Assembly (NCBI GenBank): GCA_964522045.1
Contig: CAZFSF010000139.1
Location: forward strand, 1-6,794
Length of the DNA stretch: 6,794 nucleotides
Origin: Desulfacyla sp964522045
GTDB taxonomy: Bacteria; Desulfobacterota; DSM-4660; Desulfatiglandales; Desulfatiglandaceae
Direction: 5' to 3'
Part shown: positions 1 to 6,588 of the stretch, one piece after another
How positions within the stretch are numbered: the stretch's first letter is position 1
How the letters are laid out: each line of letters starts with the position of its first letter
The notes under the pieces: generated by a model
Told to the model about the DNA's origin: nothing
Seen by the model: the letters and a program-made list of their open reading frames with translations, nothing else
Database searches by the model: none
Made by a program: the position numbers and the translations under genes

Positions 1-837
1 TACGGGGGCCTGCCCAATCCCGGCTCCAACTTCGGATCCCTGAGCTGGCTCTGGTATCCCAACATGACGGCGCCAGGCGTCTTTGCACAGTTGGCCACCG
101 CCTATGGGGCCAAGTATAAGATCCCCGATCAGGATATCAAAAGGGCCATGGCCCAGGTCTCTGTGAAGAGCCATGAAAATGGGGCGCTCAACCCAAAGGC
201 CCATCTCAGGAAGCCGGTAACCATTGACCAGGTAATGGCCTCCCCCATCATCGCACATCCTTTAGGGCTCTTTGACTGTTGTGGAGTGAGCGACGGCTCG
301 GCATGCGCTATCGTAACGACGGTGGAAAAGGCCAAGGATATGGGGATTAAGAATCCGGTTACGGTCAAGGCCTTGCAATTATCACTTAGCAGTGGAGAGG
401 AGATGGGCTTTAATGAATGGGATGGTGATCACTTTATGACCACGGATCGATGCAGTACCAGGGCTTATCAGGAGGCGGGGATTACCAACCCCCGAGAAGA
501 GATCAGCATGATGGAGCTTCATGACTGCTTCTCCATTACGGAACTGGTTACCTACGAAGACCTGCACATCTCCGAAAGGGGGAAGGCCTGCCAGGATGTC
601 TTAGACGGTTTTTATAACAGGGATGGCAAGATTCCGGCCCAGGTGGACGGCGGTCTCAAGTGCTTCGGCCACCCTATTGGGGCCTCAGGACTTCGCATGT
701 TATACGAAATGTATCTCCAGTTCTTAGGACGCGCAGGGGACCGGCAGATCGAAAACCCCCGTTACGGCTTGACACATAACTTAGGTGGATTTCCGCCCCA
801 GAATGTCTGTAGTATCGCCATAGTGGGCCGAGATTAG
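1..837 (+). CDS. SCP-x-type thiolase (acetyl-CoA acetyltransferase family), C-terminal part; 5' end outside window
   Basis: The frame is open from base 1 and ends with TAG at 835-837, giving 278 visible residues. Family members are about 390-400 residues, so roughly 115 N-terminal residues, including the nucleophilic cysteine, lie upstream. Visible SCP2/SCP-x thiolase signatures are DGSA (about 98-101), ELHDCFSITEL with the active-site His near 174, GGLKCFGHPIGASG with the catalytic His near 224, and THNLGG near 258-262. HDCF in place of the NEAF of classical thiolases is typical of the SCP-x branch, and the usual C-terminal CxG cysteine is absent, as in that branch. The family cleaves or condenses 3-ketoacyl-CoA with CoA in the cytoplasm. 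The following flavoenzyme starts 28 bp downstream, so cotranscription is likely and a role in acyl-CoA breakdown fits. Some relatives work with a DUF35 partner; none is visible here. The exact substrate cannot be told. An internal ATG at 64 is not a credible start because homology continues upstream of it. Confidence 0.9.
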   Translation, partial: YGGLPNPGSNFGSLSWLWYPNMTAPGVFAQLATAYGAKYKIPDQDIKRAMAQVSVKSHENGALNPKAHLRKPVTIDQVMASPIIAHPLGLFDCCGVSDGSACAIVTTVEKAKDMGIKNPVTVKALQLSLSSGEEMGFNEWDGDHFMTTDRCSTRAYQEAGITNPREEISMMELHDCFSITELVTYEDLHISERGKACQDVLDGFYNRDGKIPAQVDGGLKCFGHPIGASGLRMLYEMYLQFLGRAGDRQIENPRYGLTHNLGGFPPQNVCSIAIVGRD

Positions 838-865
838 GGGTAAAACTCTGAAAGAGGGTAGAAAC

Positions 866-2872
866 ATGGAGTTTAGAAGACTGTTCGAGCCGATTACCAT
901 CAATAAGCTAAAAATAAAAAACAGGACCGTGATGCCTTCCATGGGTCTCGCTTATAGCACAGACTATTCCTTTAATGAGCGCTACAGGGCCTTTTACAGG
1001 GAGAGGGCTAAGGGAGGCGTAGGCCTTTTGACCATCGGTCCGGTCGCTATTGACAGGGTCGGGAGCGCTCCTTTTATGTCCGGGCTTTTTGATGACAGTT
1101 ATGTGGAGCCATTGGGTTTGTTCATTGATGAGCTGCACCGGGAAACGGATGTCAAGGTTGCAACCCAGCTCCTCCATATGGGGCGTTATACCTTTTCATT
1201 CCTGACAGGAATGACCCCGATTGCACCTTCCCCTATAGCGAGCAGACTCACCCATGAAACCCCGAGGGAAATGACAGATGAGGATATTGAAGAGGTAAAA
1301 GAGGCCTACGCCCAGGCATCGAGGCGGGCGAAGGAGGCGGGTTTCGATTTTGTGGAGGTCTTGGCATGCACCGGCTATCTCATCAGCGAATTTCTCTCCC
1401 CTATTACCAACAAGCGCACTGACGTTTATGGGGGCACCGTCGAGAACAGGATGCGCTTCGGTCTTGAGGTCATAAGGAAGGTGAGGAAAGCCATTGGGAA
1501 GGAACTGGCCCTTGGCATCCGGATTGCCGGGAATGACTTTATGGAGGGAGGGAATACCAATAGGGAATCAGCACTCTTTGCCGCAGAGGCTGAGAAGGCG
1601 GGGGTTGATGCCATCAATGTGACCGGCGGGTGGCACGAAACCAAGATACCGCAGCTTACCTCCAATGTGCCTCCAGGAGGCTTTTTATACCTCTCCCGCG
1701 GTATCAAAGAGAAGGTGAGTGTCCCTGTCTTTGCCTCAAACCGTCTTGGTGACCCCCATGTTGCCGAGAGGGCGCTCCGGTCCGGGGCGTGTGACATGAT
1801 ATGCTGGGGGAGGCCCCTTATCGCAGATCCGGAACTTCCCAATAAGGTGAAGGAAGGGAGATTAGACCAGATTATCCCCTGCATTGCCTGTAATCAGGGG
1901 TGTTTTGATTCTATATTCGCGGGTACGCCAGTGACCTGTATTCTCAACCCCAGGGCAGGGAATGAAGGTTTTTTCAAGGAGGGGCAGGGGGGTAAGTTTA
2001 AGAAAATCATGGTGGCGGGAGGAGGTCCTGCAGGAATGGAATTTGCCCTCACTGCGGCGGAAAGAGGTCATGACGTAGCCCTTTATGAAAGGGATGGTCA
2101 GCTTGGAGGACAGGTAAATCTGGCAAAGACACCGCCGGGGAAGGCGGAATTTCAGAGACTGATAGAGAGCATGAAAGGGAGGATGGCGCATGGGGGCGTC
2201 AAGGTCAATCTCAACACCCTTCTCACTACGGAAATGGTAAGGGAAGAGAGACCGGATCTTCTAATAATCGCCTCAGGGGCCAAACCGATCAGTATTGATG
2301 TGCCGGGAATTGACAAGCCTCACGTCGTGGATGCCTGGGATGTCCTTGCCGAGAAAGTCTGGAATATCGGAGAGGATGTTGTCGTGGTGGGAGGGAGTGC
2401 CACCGGGTGTGAAACCGCCCTTTTTGTGGCCGAAATGGCGGCCCCGGACCCGAATACATTCACCTTCCTGATGTATCATACTGCCGAGAATCCGGACTTT
2501 GCCACTGAACTCCTCCACGCTCCGGGAAGAAGGGTAACGGTCATCGACATGCTCCCCCGTTTTGCAGACAATGTTGGCCGCACCGCCCGCTGGTCCCTCA
2601 TCGAAAGTTTGAGGCTCATGGGCGTTAATCTGCGTCCCAATACCCTGCTCCAGGAGATCAGGGATGATTCAATCCTGGTAAAAACCGATAGGGGGGAGGA
2701 GTCGATCCCTGCCGACACGGTAATCATGGCTGTCGGCGTCTCGTCTGTTAACGATTTTTCCGGGGATCTGAAAGAGATCGGTTGCCATGTAATCACCATA
2801 GGTGATGCAAAAGAGCCGAGGAAAATTACAGAGGCCGTGAGAGGGGGATTTGAGGAGGCCCTGAAAATTTAA
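866..2872 (+). CDS. 2,4-dienoyl-CoA reductase-like NAD(P)H:flavin oxidoreductase (FMN, 4Fe-4S, FAD)
   Basis: This complete protein of 668 residues has the usual length and domain order of the FadH/enoate-reductase family. Residues 1-330 are an old-yellow-enzyme TIM barrel (LFEPITINKLKIKNR at the N-terminus, QLLHMGRY at 101-108, TNKRTDVYGGTVENRMRF at 181-198). Tyr171 in CTGYLISEF and His257 in GGWHETKIP match the catalytic Tyr and His of E. coli dienoyl-CoA reductase. Cys339, 342, 346 and 358 give CX2CX3CX11C, the same 4Fe-4S spacing as that enzyme. A dinucleotide fold at 381-390 (VAGGGPAG) binds FAD, a second at 505-516 (VVVGGSATGCE) probably binds NAD(P)H, and ITIGDA (643-648) closes the FAD site. 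An insert at about 522-555 lies inside the second fold. GAGGG at 854-858 sits 7 nt before the ATG. The thiolase upstream suggests reduction of an unsaturated acyl-CoA, but the substrate is inferred; other enoate or ring-reducing roles are possible. Confidence 0.9.
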   Translation: MEFRRLFEPITINKLKIKNRTVMPSMGLAYSTDYSFNERYRAFYRERAKGGVGLLTIGPVAIDRVGSAPFMSGLFDDSYVEPLGLFIDELHRETDVKVATQLLHMGRYTFSFLTGMTPIAPSPIASRLTHETPREMTDEDIEEVKEAYAQASRRAKEAGFDFVEVLACTGYLISEFLSPITNKRTDVYGGTVENRMRFGLEVIRKVRKAIGKELALGIRIAGNDFMEGGNTNRESALFAAEAEKAGVDAINVTGGWHETKIPQLTSNVPPGGFLYLSRGIKEKVSVPVFASNRLGDPHVAERALRSGACDMICWGRPLIADPELPNKVKEGRLDQIIPCIACNQGCFDSIFAGTPVTCILNPRAGNEGFFKEGQGGKFKKIMVAGGGPAGMEFALTAAERGHDVALYERDGQLGGQVNLAKTPPGKAEFQRLIESMKGRMAHGGVKVNLNTLLTTEMVREERPDLLIIASGAKPISIDVPGIDKPHVVDAWDVLAEKVWNIGEDVVVVGGSATGCETALFVAEMAAPDPNTFTFLMYHTAENPDFATELLHAPGRRVTVIDMLPRFADNVGRTARWSLIESLRLMGVNLRPNTLLQEIRDDSILVKTDRGEESIPADTVIMAVGVSSVNDFSGDLKEIGCHVITIGDAKEPRKITEAVRGGFEEALKI

Positions 2873-2934
2873 GGGAAAAACGGGCTGTGAGATCGTGTTG
2901 TCATCCAAGTCTGTGGAGAAAGGCGTTTATTTGC

Positions 2935-2963
2935 TTGATCTTTGTCAAAAGTATGTTAACATA
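2935..2963 (+). promoter_or_regulatory. Candidate sigma-70-type promoter with 12-bp palindrome, upstream of the cold-shock gene
   Basis: TTGATC at 2935-2940 and TAACAT at 2957-2962 are separated by 16 bp; each matches the -35 and -10 consensus at four of six positions. The -10 candidate lies within the perfect palindrome TATGTTAACATA (2952-2963), which could equally be an operator. An alternative -35 is TTGTCA at 2942-2947, but no good -10 follows at the right distance. Transcription from here would give a leader of roughly 115 nt before the cold-shock start codon. The promoter call is inferred from sequence only. Confidence 0.35.
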
Positions 2964-3002
2964 TGACCTGATAGGTGTCCGTCTTTATTTGGCGGGCCGG
3001 TT

Positions 3003-3056
3003 TAGTTCTGAAGGGAAGATCCATTTGTAAAAGTGGCAACCCGATGTTTGGAACTA
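3003..3056 (+). promoter_or_regulatory. Structured 5' leader of the cold-shock gene (candidate RNA thermosensor or regulatory element)
   Basis: The RNA can fold into one long hairpin. Bases 3003-3012 pair with 3047-3056 over 10 bp, with two G-U wobbles. GGG 3013-3015 pairs with CCC 3040-3042, and CCAUUU 3021-3026 pairs with AAGUGG 3031-3036 around a GUAA tetraloop of the GNRA type. An unpaired GAUG (3043-3046) and an internal loop interrupt the stem. The structure ends 14 nt before the Shine-Dalgarno AAGGAGGG (3071-3078), with AAUUUUUU in between. Cold-shock genes in other bacteria are often controlled through long structured leaders. I do not recognise this fold as a named RNA family. Confidence 0.4.
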
Positions 3057-3085
3057 CGAGAATTTTTTGAAAGGAGGGTGTCACT

Positions 3086-3286
3086 ATGGCAAGTGGAACT
3101 GTAAAGTGGTTTAATAACAGCAAAGGTTATGGTTTTATTGAGCAGGAAGATGGTCCTGATGTATTTGTTCACCATACGGGGATCAATGGAAGCGGTTTCA
3201 AGTCTCTTGAGGAAGGCGACCGAGTTACCTTTGACATAGAGCAAGGGGAAAAAGGCCCTGCCGCTGTAAATGTAACTGTGGCTTAG
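3086..3286 (+). CDS. csp: Cold-shock domain protein (CspA family)
   Basis: This is a complete 66-residue single cold-shock domain, the normal length for the CspA family. It is an OB-fold that binds single-stranded RNA and DNA in the cytoplasm and acts as an RNA chaperone. SGTVKWFNNSKGYGFI at the N-terminus includes RNP1 (KGYGFIEQ, 13-20), and RNP2 is DVFVHHTGI (25-33). The conserved Trp8, Phe17, Phe27 and His29 are all present. In RNP2 the usual HFSAI is HHTGI, replacing the Phe that often stacks on nucleic acid with His30. The start is fixed by the strong Shine-Dalgarno AAGGAGGG at 3071-3078, 7 nt before the ATG. The gene appears to be a monocistronic unit: a candidate promoter and a structured leader lie upstream and a strong terminator follows 18 bp after the stop. 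Whether it is cold-induced or constitutive cannot be read from the sequence. Confidence 0.97.
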   Translation: MASGTVKWFNNSKGYGFIEQEDGPDVFVHHTGINGSGFKSLEEGDRVTFDIEQGEKGPAAVNVTVA

Positions 3287-3304
3287 GTTGATATTTCTAT
3301 TTTT

Positions 3305-3356
3305 AAAAAGGGGTATTCCATTTTTTAATATAATGGAATGCCCCTTTTATTTTTTA
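3305..3356 (+). terminator. Rho-independent terminator, probably bidirectional
   Basis: GGGGTATTCCATT (3310-3322) pairs with AATGGAATGCCCC (3332-3344) over 13 bp with a single T-G wobble. It is extended by flanking A and T tracts and closes a loop of about 9 nt. On the + strand the stem is followed by TTTTATTTTTT (3345-3355), ending the cold-shock transcript. On the - strand the same stem is followed by five Ts, so it can also end the convergent ferredoxin-like gene, whose stop codon is 15 bp beyond the element. Confidence 0.9.
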
Positions 3357-3370
3357 CGCGGTCCTCATCC

Positions 3371-3880
3371 TTAATTCGACCGGCGCAGTCTTGGTGGAAG
3401 AACGGAAACCCGTCGTAACCCCTCTTTCAGGGATATGGCTTCCTCGGGACAGAAACGAGCGCAAATGCCGCAACCGAAGCAGGAGTTTTTATCCCGTTCA
3501 GCCGTACCATTGTCGTTCAGTTCGATCGCGTCCGTAGGACACCGTTCTACGCAGACCCCGCAACCCGAACAGACATCCTGGTCGATTACGGAAAGGTAGT
3601 AGGTGGAATTGACCAAGGGGAATGCACCATCCCGCCATAGATGCAATGTGTCGCAGCAGTCTTTACAGCAATTGCAGATGCTTGTTTCAGGACGTGATAC
3701 CTTTGCACCAGGATGAAAGGCCTTGTGGACAAGACCTGCCTCTTCAGCTTCATTCATTATGTTGCGGGCTTCATCTTTTGTGACCATCCTGGCAAAACCC
3801 TGGGCCACTGTATGCCGCGCAGATTTTCCGAAGGTAAAACAGTTGACCACCGGGGCGTCAATGTCGCAGGGTTCGCCGAG
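3371..3880 (-). CDS. 4Fe-4S dicluster ferredoxin-like protein with extra CNCC-type cysteine cluster, C-terminal 169 residues; 5' end lost in assembly gap
   Basis: Reading leftward from the gap edge, 169 residues precede TAA at 3373-3371. The C-terminal half is a classical bacterial 2[4Fe-4S] ferredoxin domain: CSGCGVCVERCP (Cys104, 107, 110, 114) and CFGCGICARFCP (Cys134, 137, 140, 144). Before it lies EAEEAGLVH (44-52) and then CNCCKDCC (69-76), an additional five-cysteine cluster. This arrangement is found in a family of larger ferredoxin-like proteins of anaerobic bacteria, where the part before the CNCC motif extends considerably further. The protein presumably carries electrons in the cytoplasm, but partner and substrate are unknown. 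The tail after the second cluster is basic (RLRRSN). The N-terminus and start codon lie in the Ns; any start placed at 4000 by reading through the Ns is an artefact. It is convergent with the cold-shock gene and shares its terminator. Confidence 0.85.
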   Translation of the reverse strand, partial: LGEPCDIDAPVVNCFTFGKSARHTVAQGFARMVTKDEARNIMNEAEEAGLVHKAFHPGAKVSRPETSICNCCKDCCDTLHLWRDGAFPLVNSTYYLSVIDQDVCSGCGVCVERCPTDAIELNDNGTAERDKNSCFGCGICARFCPEEAISLKEGLRRVSVLPPRLRRSN

Positions 3881-3980
3881 NNNNNNNNNNNNNNNNNNNN
3901 NNNNNNNNNNNNNNNNNNNNNNNNNNNNNNNNNNNNNNNNNNNNNNNNNNNNNNNNNNNNNNNNNNNNNNNNNNNNNNNN
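3881..3980. other. Assembly gap (100 Ns)
   Basis: Exactly 100 unknown bases, the conventional filler for a scaffold gap of undetermined length. It removes the 5' end of the ferredoxin-like gene and may hide further sequence or genes. The right edge abuts a copy of a dispersed intergenic repeat, which may be why the assembly broke here. Reading frames that cross the Ns in either direction have no support. Confidence 0.95.
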
Positions 3981-4048
3981 TCTAACCAAAGAAATTTCAA
4001 GTTTCAAGCCGTTAACGGCTACCAATACCTCAACTCGCGATTAACAGA
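3981..4048. repeat. Intergenic segment with dispersed repeat copy and perfect 14-bp palindrome
   Basis: The 68 bp between the gap and the stop of the metallo-beta-lactamase-fold gene contain the perfect palindrome AGCCGTTAACGGCT (4007-4020), directly preceded by TTTCA-rich sequence. The stretch TTTCAAGCCGTTAACGGC (4002-4019) is matched, with a few substitutions, by TTTCAAGCCGTAAACAGC at 6720-6737 in the same orientation. Both copies flank - strand genes and are intergenic or next to a broken reading frame. No T-tract follows the palindrome in either direction, so it is not a standard terminator. Confidence 0.5.
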
Positions 4049-4948
4049 TCATTGAGATGCCGAATAGTACTCTCCATCTCTCACCACCTGGCCTTCTTTC
4101 ATAAGCTTTTCCAGGTGCTTTTTCATGTGACCTCGTTCTCCAAGCTCAAAAAACATCTTAGGTTCCCTTGGGCTGCCATAGATTATACACCCTGCCACAA
4201 TTTGTTCTAAGGTCCGGGCGGTCTTTAACAGGTCCTTGAGCTTTTCCTCCCTCTCAGTGATAACAGCCAAATATTGATCCCATCTAATTCCGGGCTCCTC
4301 CTCAAATATGCCGGCCTCGTGGGATGCAAGCCATACCTTGGCAGGGACATTTCTCAAACGCTTTACCGAGTCTATGGTTTCGTGGATGCTCGAATTGAGA
4401 TCACCATACCATGGCCCGAACCTTGAAAGATCGTAGTCGCCCAAGAGCAATACTCCGGGACCTGGGAAAAAGAAGGAAAGGTGACCCGGTGTATGACCCG
4501 GCGTACTTATAACTTCAACCTTCCCGGTTTTCAGATGAATAATATCCCCACCCTGCAGGAAATATTTCGGCCTGCGCGGCTTGAAATGGAACTCTTTTTT
4601 TAGTATGGGACGCCAGTACTCGCGTTCATGCTCATCATCCATTCCATAGGAGTCCATAAAGATTTCGAGATCCGAAAGGGGTGGTGCGTCCTGCTCTGAA
4701 ACAAATATGGGGATGTCATCAAATAGATCTAAATGCATGAAATGATCTTCGTGCCAGTGGGTAAGCCAGACCGCTTCGACCCCGGGATTTTCCTTGAGTT
4801 GAATGAGTCGCTCCCTATCCGAAGCAGGATCAATCAATATCTTGTTGCCTTCTATATAAACGGAATGGCAATTGGGATATCTCCCACGGTTTTCACCCGG
4901 AATGAACAGCACCGGGCCATAATGTTTCTCTTTCATCATTTCTTTCAT
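4049..4948 (-). CDS. Metallo-beta-lactamase-fold hydrolase with C-terminal winged-helix-like region
   Basis: This complete protein of 299 residues has all metal ligands of the fold: THWHEDH (His64, His66, Asp68, His69), STPGHTPGH (His152, with His156 after it), LLGDYD (Asp171) and LASHEAG (His210). A dinuclear zinc or iron centre and hydrolysis of an ester, thioester or similar bond are expected; the substrate is unknown. Residues from about 225 to 299 resemble the small helical winged-helix tail of LACTB2-type enzymes (RTLEQIVAGCIIYG, then HMKKHLEKLMKEGQVVRDGEYY). No signal peptide or membrane segment is seen, so it is probably cytoplasmic. The start is uncertain: no clear Shine-Dalgarno precedes ATG 4948, and ATGs at 4939 and 4936 are alternatives that shorten it by three or four residues. 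It lies 74 bp downstream of the DUF898-TPR gene in the same direction and may be cotranscribed. The intervening 74 bp hold only a short TCCCA/TGGGA hairpin. Confidence 0.88.
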   Translation of the reverse strand: MKEMMKEKHYGPVLFIPGENRGRYPNCHSVYIEGNKILIDPASDRERLIQLKENPGVEAVWLTHWHEDHFMHLDLFDDIPIFVSEQDAPPLSDLEIFMDSYGMDDEHEREYWRPILKKEFHFKPRRPKYFLQGGDIIHLKTGKVEVISTPGHTPGHLSFFFPGPGVLLLGDYDLSRFGPWYGDLNSSIHETIDSVKRLRNVPAKVWLASHEAGIFEEEPGIRWDQYLAVITEREEKLKDLLKTARTLEQIVAGCIIYGSPREPKMFFELGERGHMKKHLEKLMKEGQVVRDGEYYSASQ

Positions 4949-5022
4949 CTTTTTGTTTTTGTTATCTATCTACGCCCACCTGATCAGATCTGTGTCCCAT
5001 TTGGGATAAATTCCAAATTCCC

Positions 5023-6582
5023 CTATTCCTGTTTTGATATCATTTCCGAGGCCAATCTGTGCCCTAACATGGCGGCTTTTTTGAAATCCATGCCGGCCTT
5101 TGATTTGAGTCCCTTTGAAAGATAGACTACCCCCCTGTTATAATAGAGATCGGCATCATCGGGATTAATTTTTAGGCCCTCGTTGTAGTCATTTATGGCG
5201 AGATCAGTTTTGCCCAACTGATAATTGGCGTTTCCCCTGTTGGAATAGGCATCAACAGCACGTGAGTCCAGTTCTATCGCCTTATCAAAATCCTTAACGG
5301 CCAGGCCGTATTTCTTCATCTTTACAAAAACCAATCCCCTATTATAGTAGGCATCCTTATAACGATAGTTGATATTAATTGCCTTTGTAAAGTCCTTCTC
5401 TGCCTTCTTAAAGGCCCCCTTTCGTTCATATAGACAGCCACGGCCATAATAGAAGTCTGCGTTTTGTCTGTACTGCCTAATAAATTCGTCAAATTCTCTT
5501 ATCTCCCTATCATAGTCCTTAGACTCTAAAACCGGCTTCTCAGCCGGCGCAGGTAGTGATGGTACACGGGGTTTCTTGCTTGAAGGTTTTTCGGGCAAGG
5601 GCTTCTTGGCGAGTTTGGGGGCAAGGGCTTTCTTAGGCGGTGCTTTTTTGGGAAGAGCTTTTGTGCCGGGCTTTGGGGTAATTAGATGGGAAGGTGTTTT
5701 TATTGGCACCCTTATGTCCTTTGGCATTCTCAGGTCTTTTGCCTTCATTTCAAGAAATTGGGTCAGAGTGCTCATCTCCGGCAGATGCATTTTATACCGG
5801 TCCCTGATAAATAGACCGGCTGCAACAAGAAAAAGGAGTTCTATAAGGATGATAACGGCTACCAATAGAAAGCGCGTCTTGAGAGGCGGGAAGTGTTGAA
5901 CACCCTCCTCATTGCCCACTGCGAGACCTCTGATCTGCCATCTGAAAAACATACAAATAAACCAAGGAGCCAAGAGAATAAGCGTAATTAGCGCAAGCAA
6001 ATCAATTGAAGGCAGGGCCAAAAACTGGGCAGCAATTGGCATCAGGAGCCAGACCATCGAGGAGGCGAGGAATATTTTCAGCAGGCCCCAAAAACCAGAG
6101 CCAAAGGAGGTTTTCTCTCCCCCATATTTCATATGCTCTTCTTTCCACGCATAATACCTGTAGATGCCGTAGAAATAGTAGATCCCAAGGGTCAGCATCG
6201 GCAGTATCATGAAATGTATTAGATAAAAAACAAAGAGTCTCCCCCCTGTGCCCACAAAGTCGCTCTGTTTGCCGCCCACCAATGTATTCTCGGCCTTCCA
6301 TTTCGAGATCCTGCAGATAGCCCAGGGAGAGTAGATCCCGAGTGTAATGATCGTCAAAAGGGCATTCAGCAGGCAAATGCCGAAGAGTTTAAGGCCTGAC
6401 CCAATAAAGGTGACCTCTTTTCCGTTGATGACGGTATGCGATGCCCTTAGCTTGAAAAGCCTGACCCAGGCCCATGGGGAGTAGAGGCCCAAGGTGAGCA
6501 TGCTGAGCAAAAAGAGGTGGATGACAAAAAGACCCAGATAGTCTCTGCCTGATCCATTGAATTCACAGTTTCCCTTTGGCAT
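5023..6582 (-). CDS. DUF898 (YjgN-like) multipass membrane protein fused to four TPR repeats
   Basis: The protein has 519 residues from the start chosen here. The N-terminal part has three tandem units of about 47-50 residues, near 8-57, 59-107 and 109-158, each with F-x-G-x-G, a hydrophobic helix, TLG(L/I)Y, an Arg, a Trp or Leu and a Gly; a fourth degenerate unit follows near 160. This is the DUF898/YjgN pattern. Likely membrane helices lie near 15-34, 66-84, 116-138, 166-186, 193-212 and 238-257. Residues about 285-350 form a Lys/Pro/Ala-rich linker like those that span the cell envelope. Four back-to-back 34-residue TPRs occupy 374-406, 407-440, 441-474 and 475-508 and probably bind a protein partner. 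Function is unknown. The start at 6582 is supported by AAAGGAG at 6595-6589; an in-frame ATG at 6675 would translate the repeat and palindrome upstream and is not credible. The metallo-beta-lactamase gene follows after 74 bp. On which membrane face the TPRs sit is not clear. Confidence 0.82.
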   Translation of the reverse strand: MPKGNCEFNGSGRDYLGLFVIHLFLLSMLTLGLYSPWAWVRLFKLRASHTVINGKEVTFIGSGLKLFGICLLNALLTIITLGIYSPWAICRISKWKAENTLVGGKQSDFVGTGGRLFVFYLIHFMILPMLTLGIYYFYGIYRYYAWKEEHMKYGGEKTSFGSGFWGLLKIFLASSMVWLLMPIAAQFLALPSIDLLALITLILLAPWFICMFFRWQIRGLAVGNEEGVQHFPPLKTRFLLVAVIILIELLFLVAAGLFIRDRYKMHLPEMSTLTQFLEMKAKDLRMPKDIRVPIKTPSHLITPKPGTKALPKKAPPKKALAPKLAKKPLPEKPSSKKPRVPSLPAPAEKPVLESKDYDREIREFDEFIRQYRQNADFYYGRGCLYERKGAFKKAEKDFTKAININYRYKDAYYNRGLVFVKMKKYGLAVKDFDKAIELDSRAVDAYSNRGNANYQLGKTDLAINDYNEGLKINPDDADLYYNRGVVYLSKGLKSKAGMDFKKAAMLGHRLASEMISKQE

Positions 6583-6588
6583 TATCTT

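Noticed and set aside
1426..1884. 152-codon open frame on the - strand inside the flavoenzyme gene
   Set aside because: It is an antisense shadow of a well-conserved coding region, with a low-complexity Ser/Pro-rich translation and no recognisable domain.
3713..4055. Two + strand reading frames and a - strand start that cross the N run
   Set aside because: They are created by unknown bases being read as open codons and have no homology; the + strand frames are shadows of the ferredoxin-like gene.
4993..5008. Short hairpin TCCCA-TT-TGGGA between the DUF898-TPR gene and the hydrolase gene as a terminator
   Set aside because: The stem is only 5-7 bp with a 2-base loop and no T-tract follows on the - strand, so termination there is not supported.
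5009..5023. AAATTCCAAATTCC as a third copy of the AT-rich repeat
   Set aside because: It resembles the GGAATTGGAAATT units but is too short and AT-biased to claim as a family member.
4733..5125. 130-codon + strand frame spanning the hydrolase and DUF898-TPR gene ends
   Set aside because: It is antisense to two well-supported genes and their intergenic region, with no domain resemblance or ribosome site.
6002..6376. 124-codon alternative - strand frame inside the DUF898-TPR gene
   Set aside because: The overlapping frame carries clear DUF898 repeats; this one has no family resemblance and reflects the internal repeat structure in another frame.
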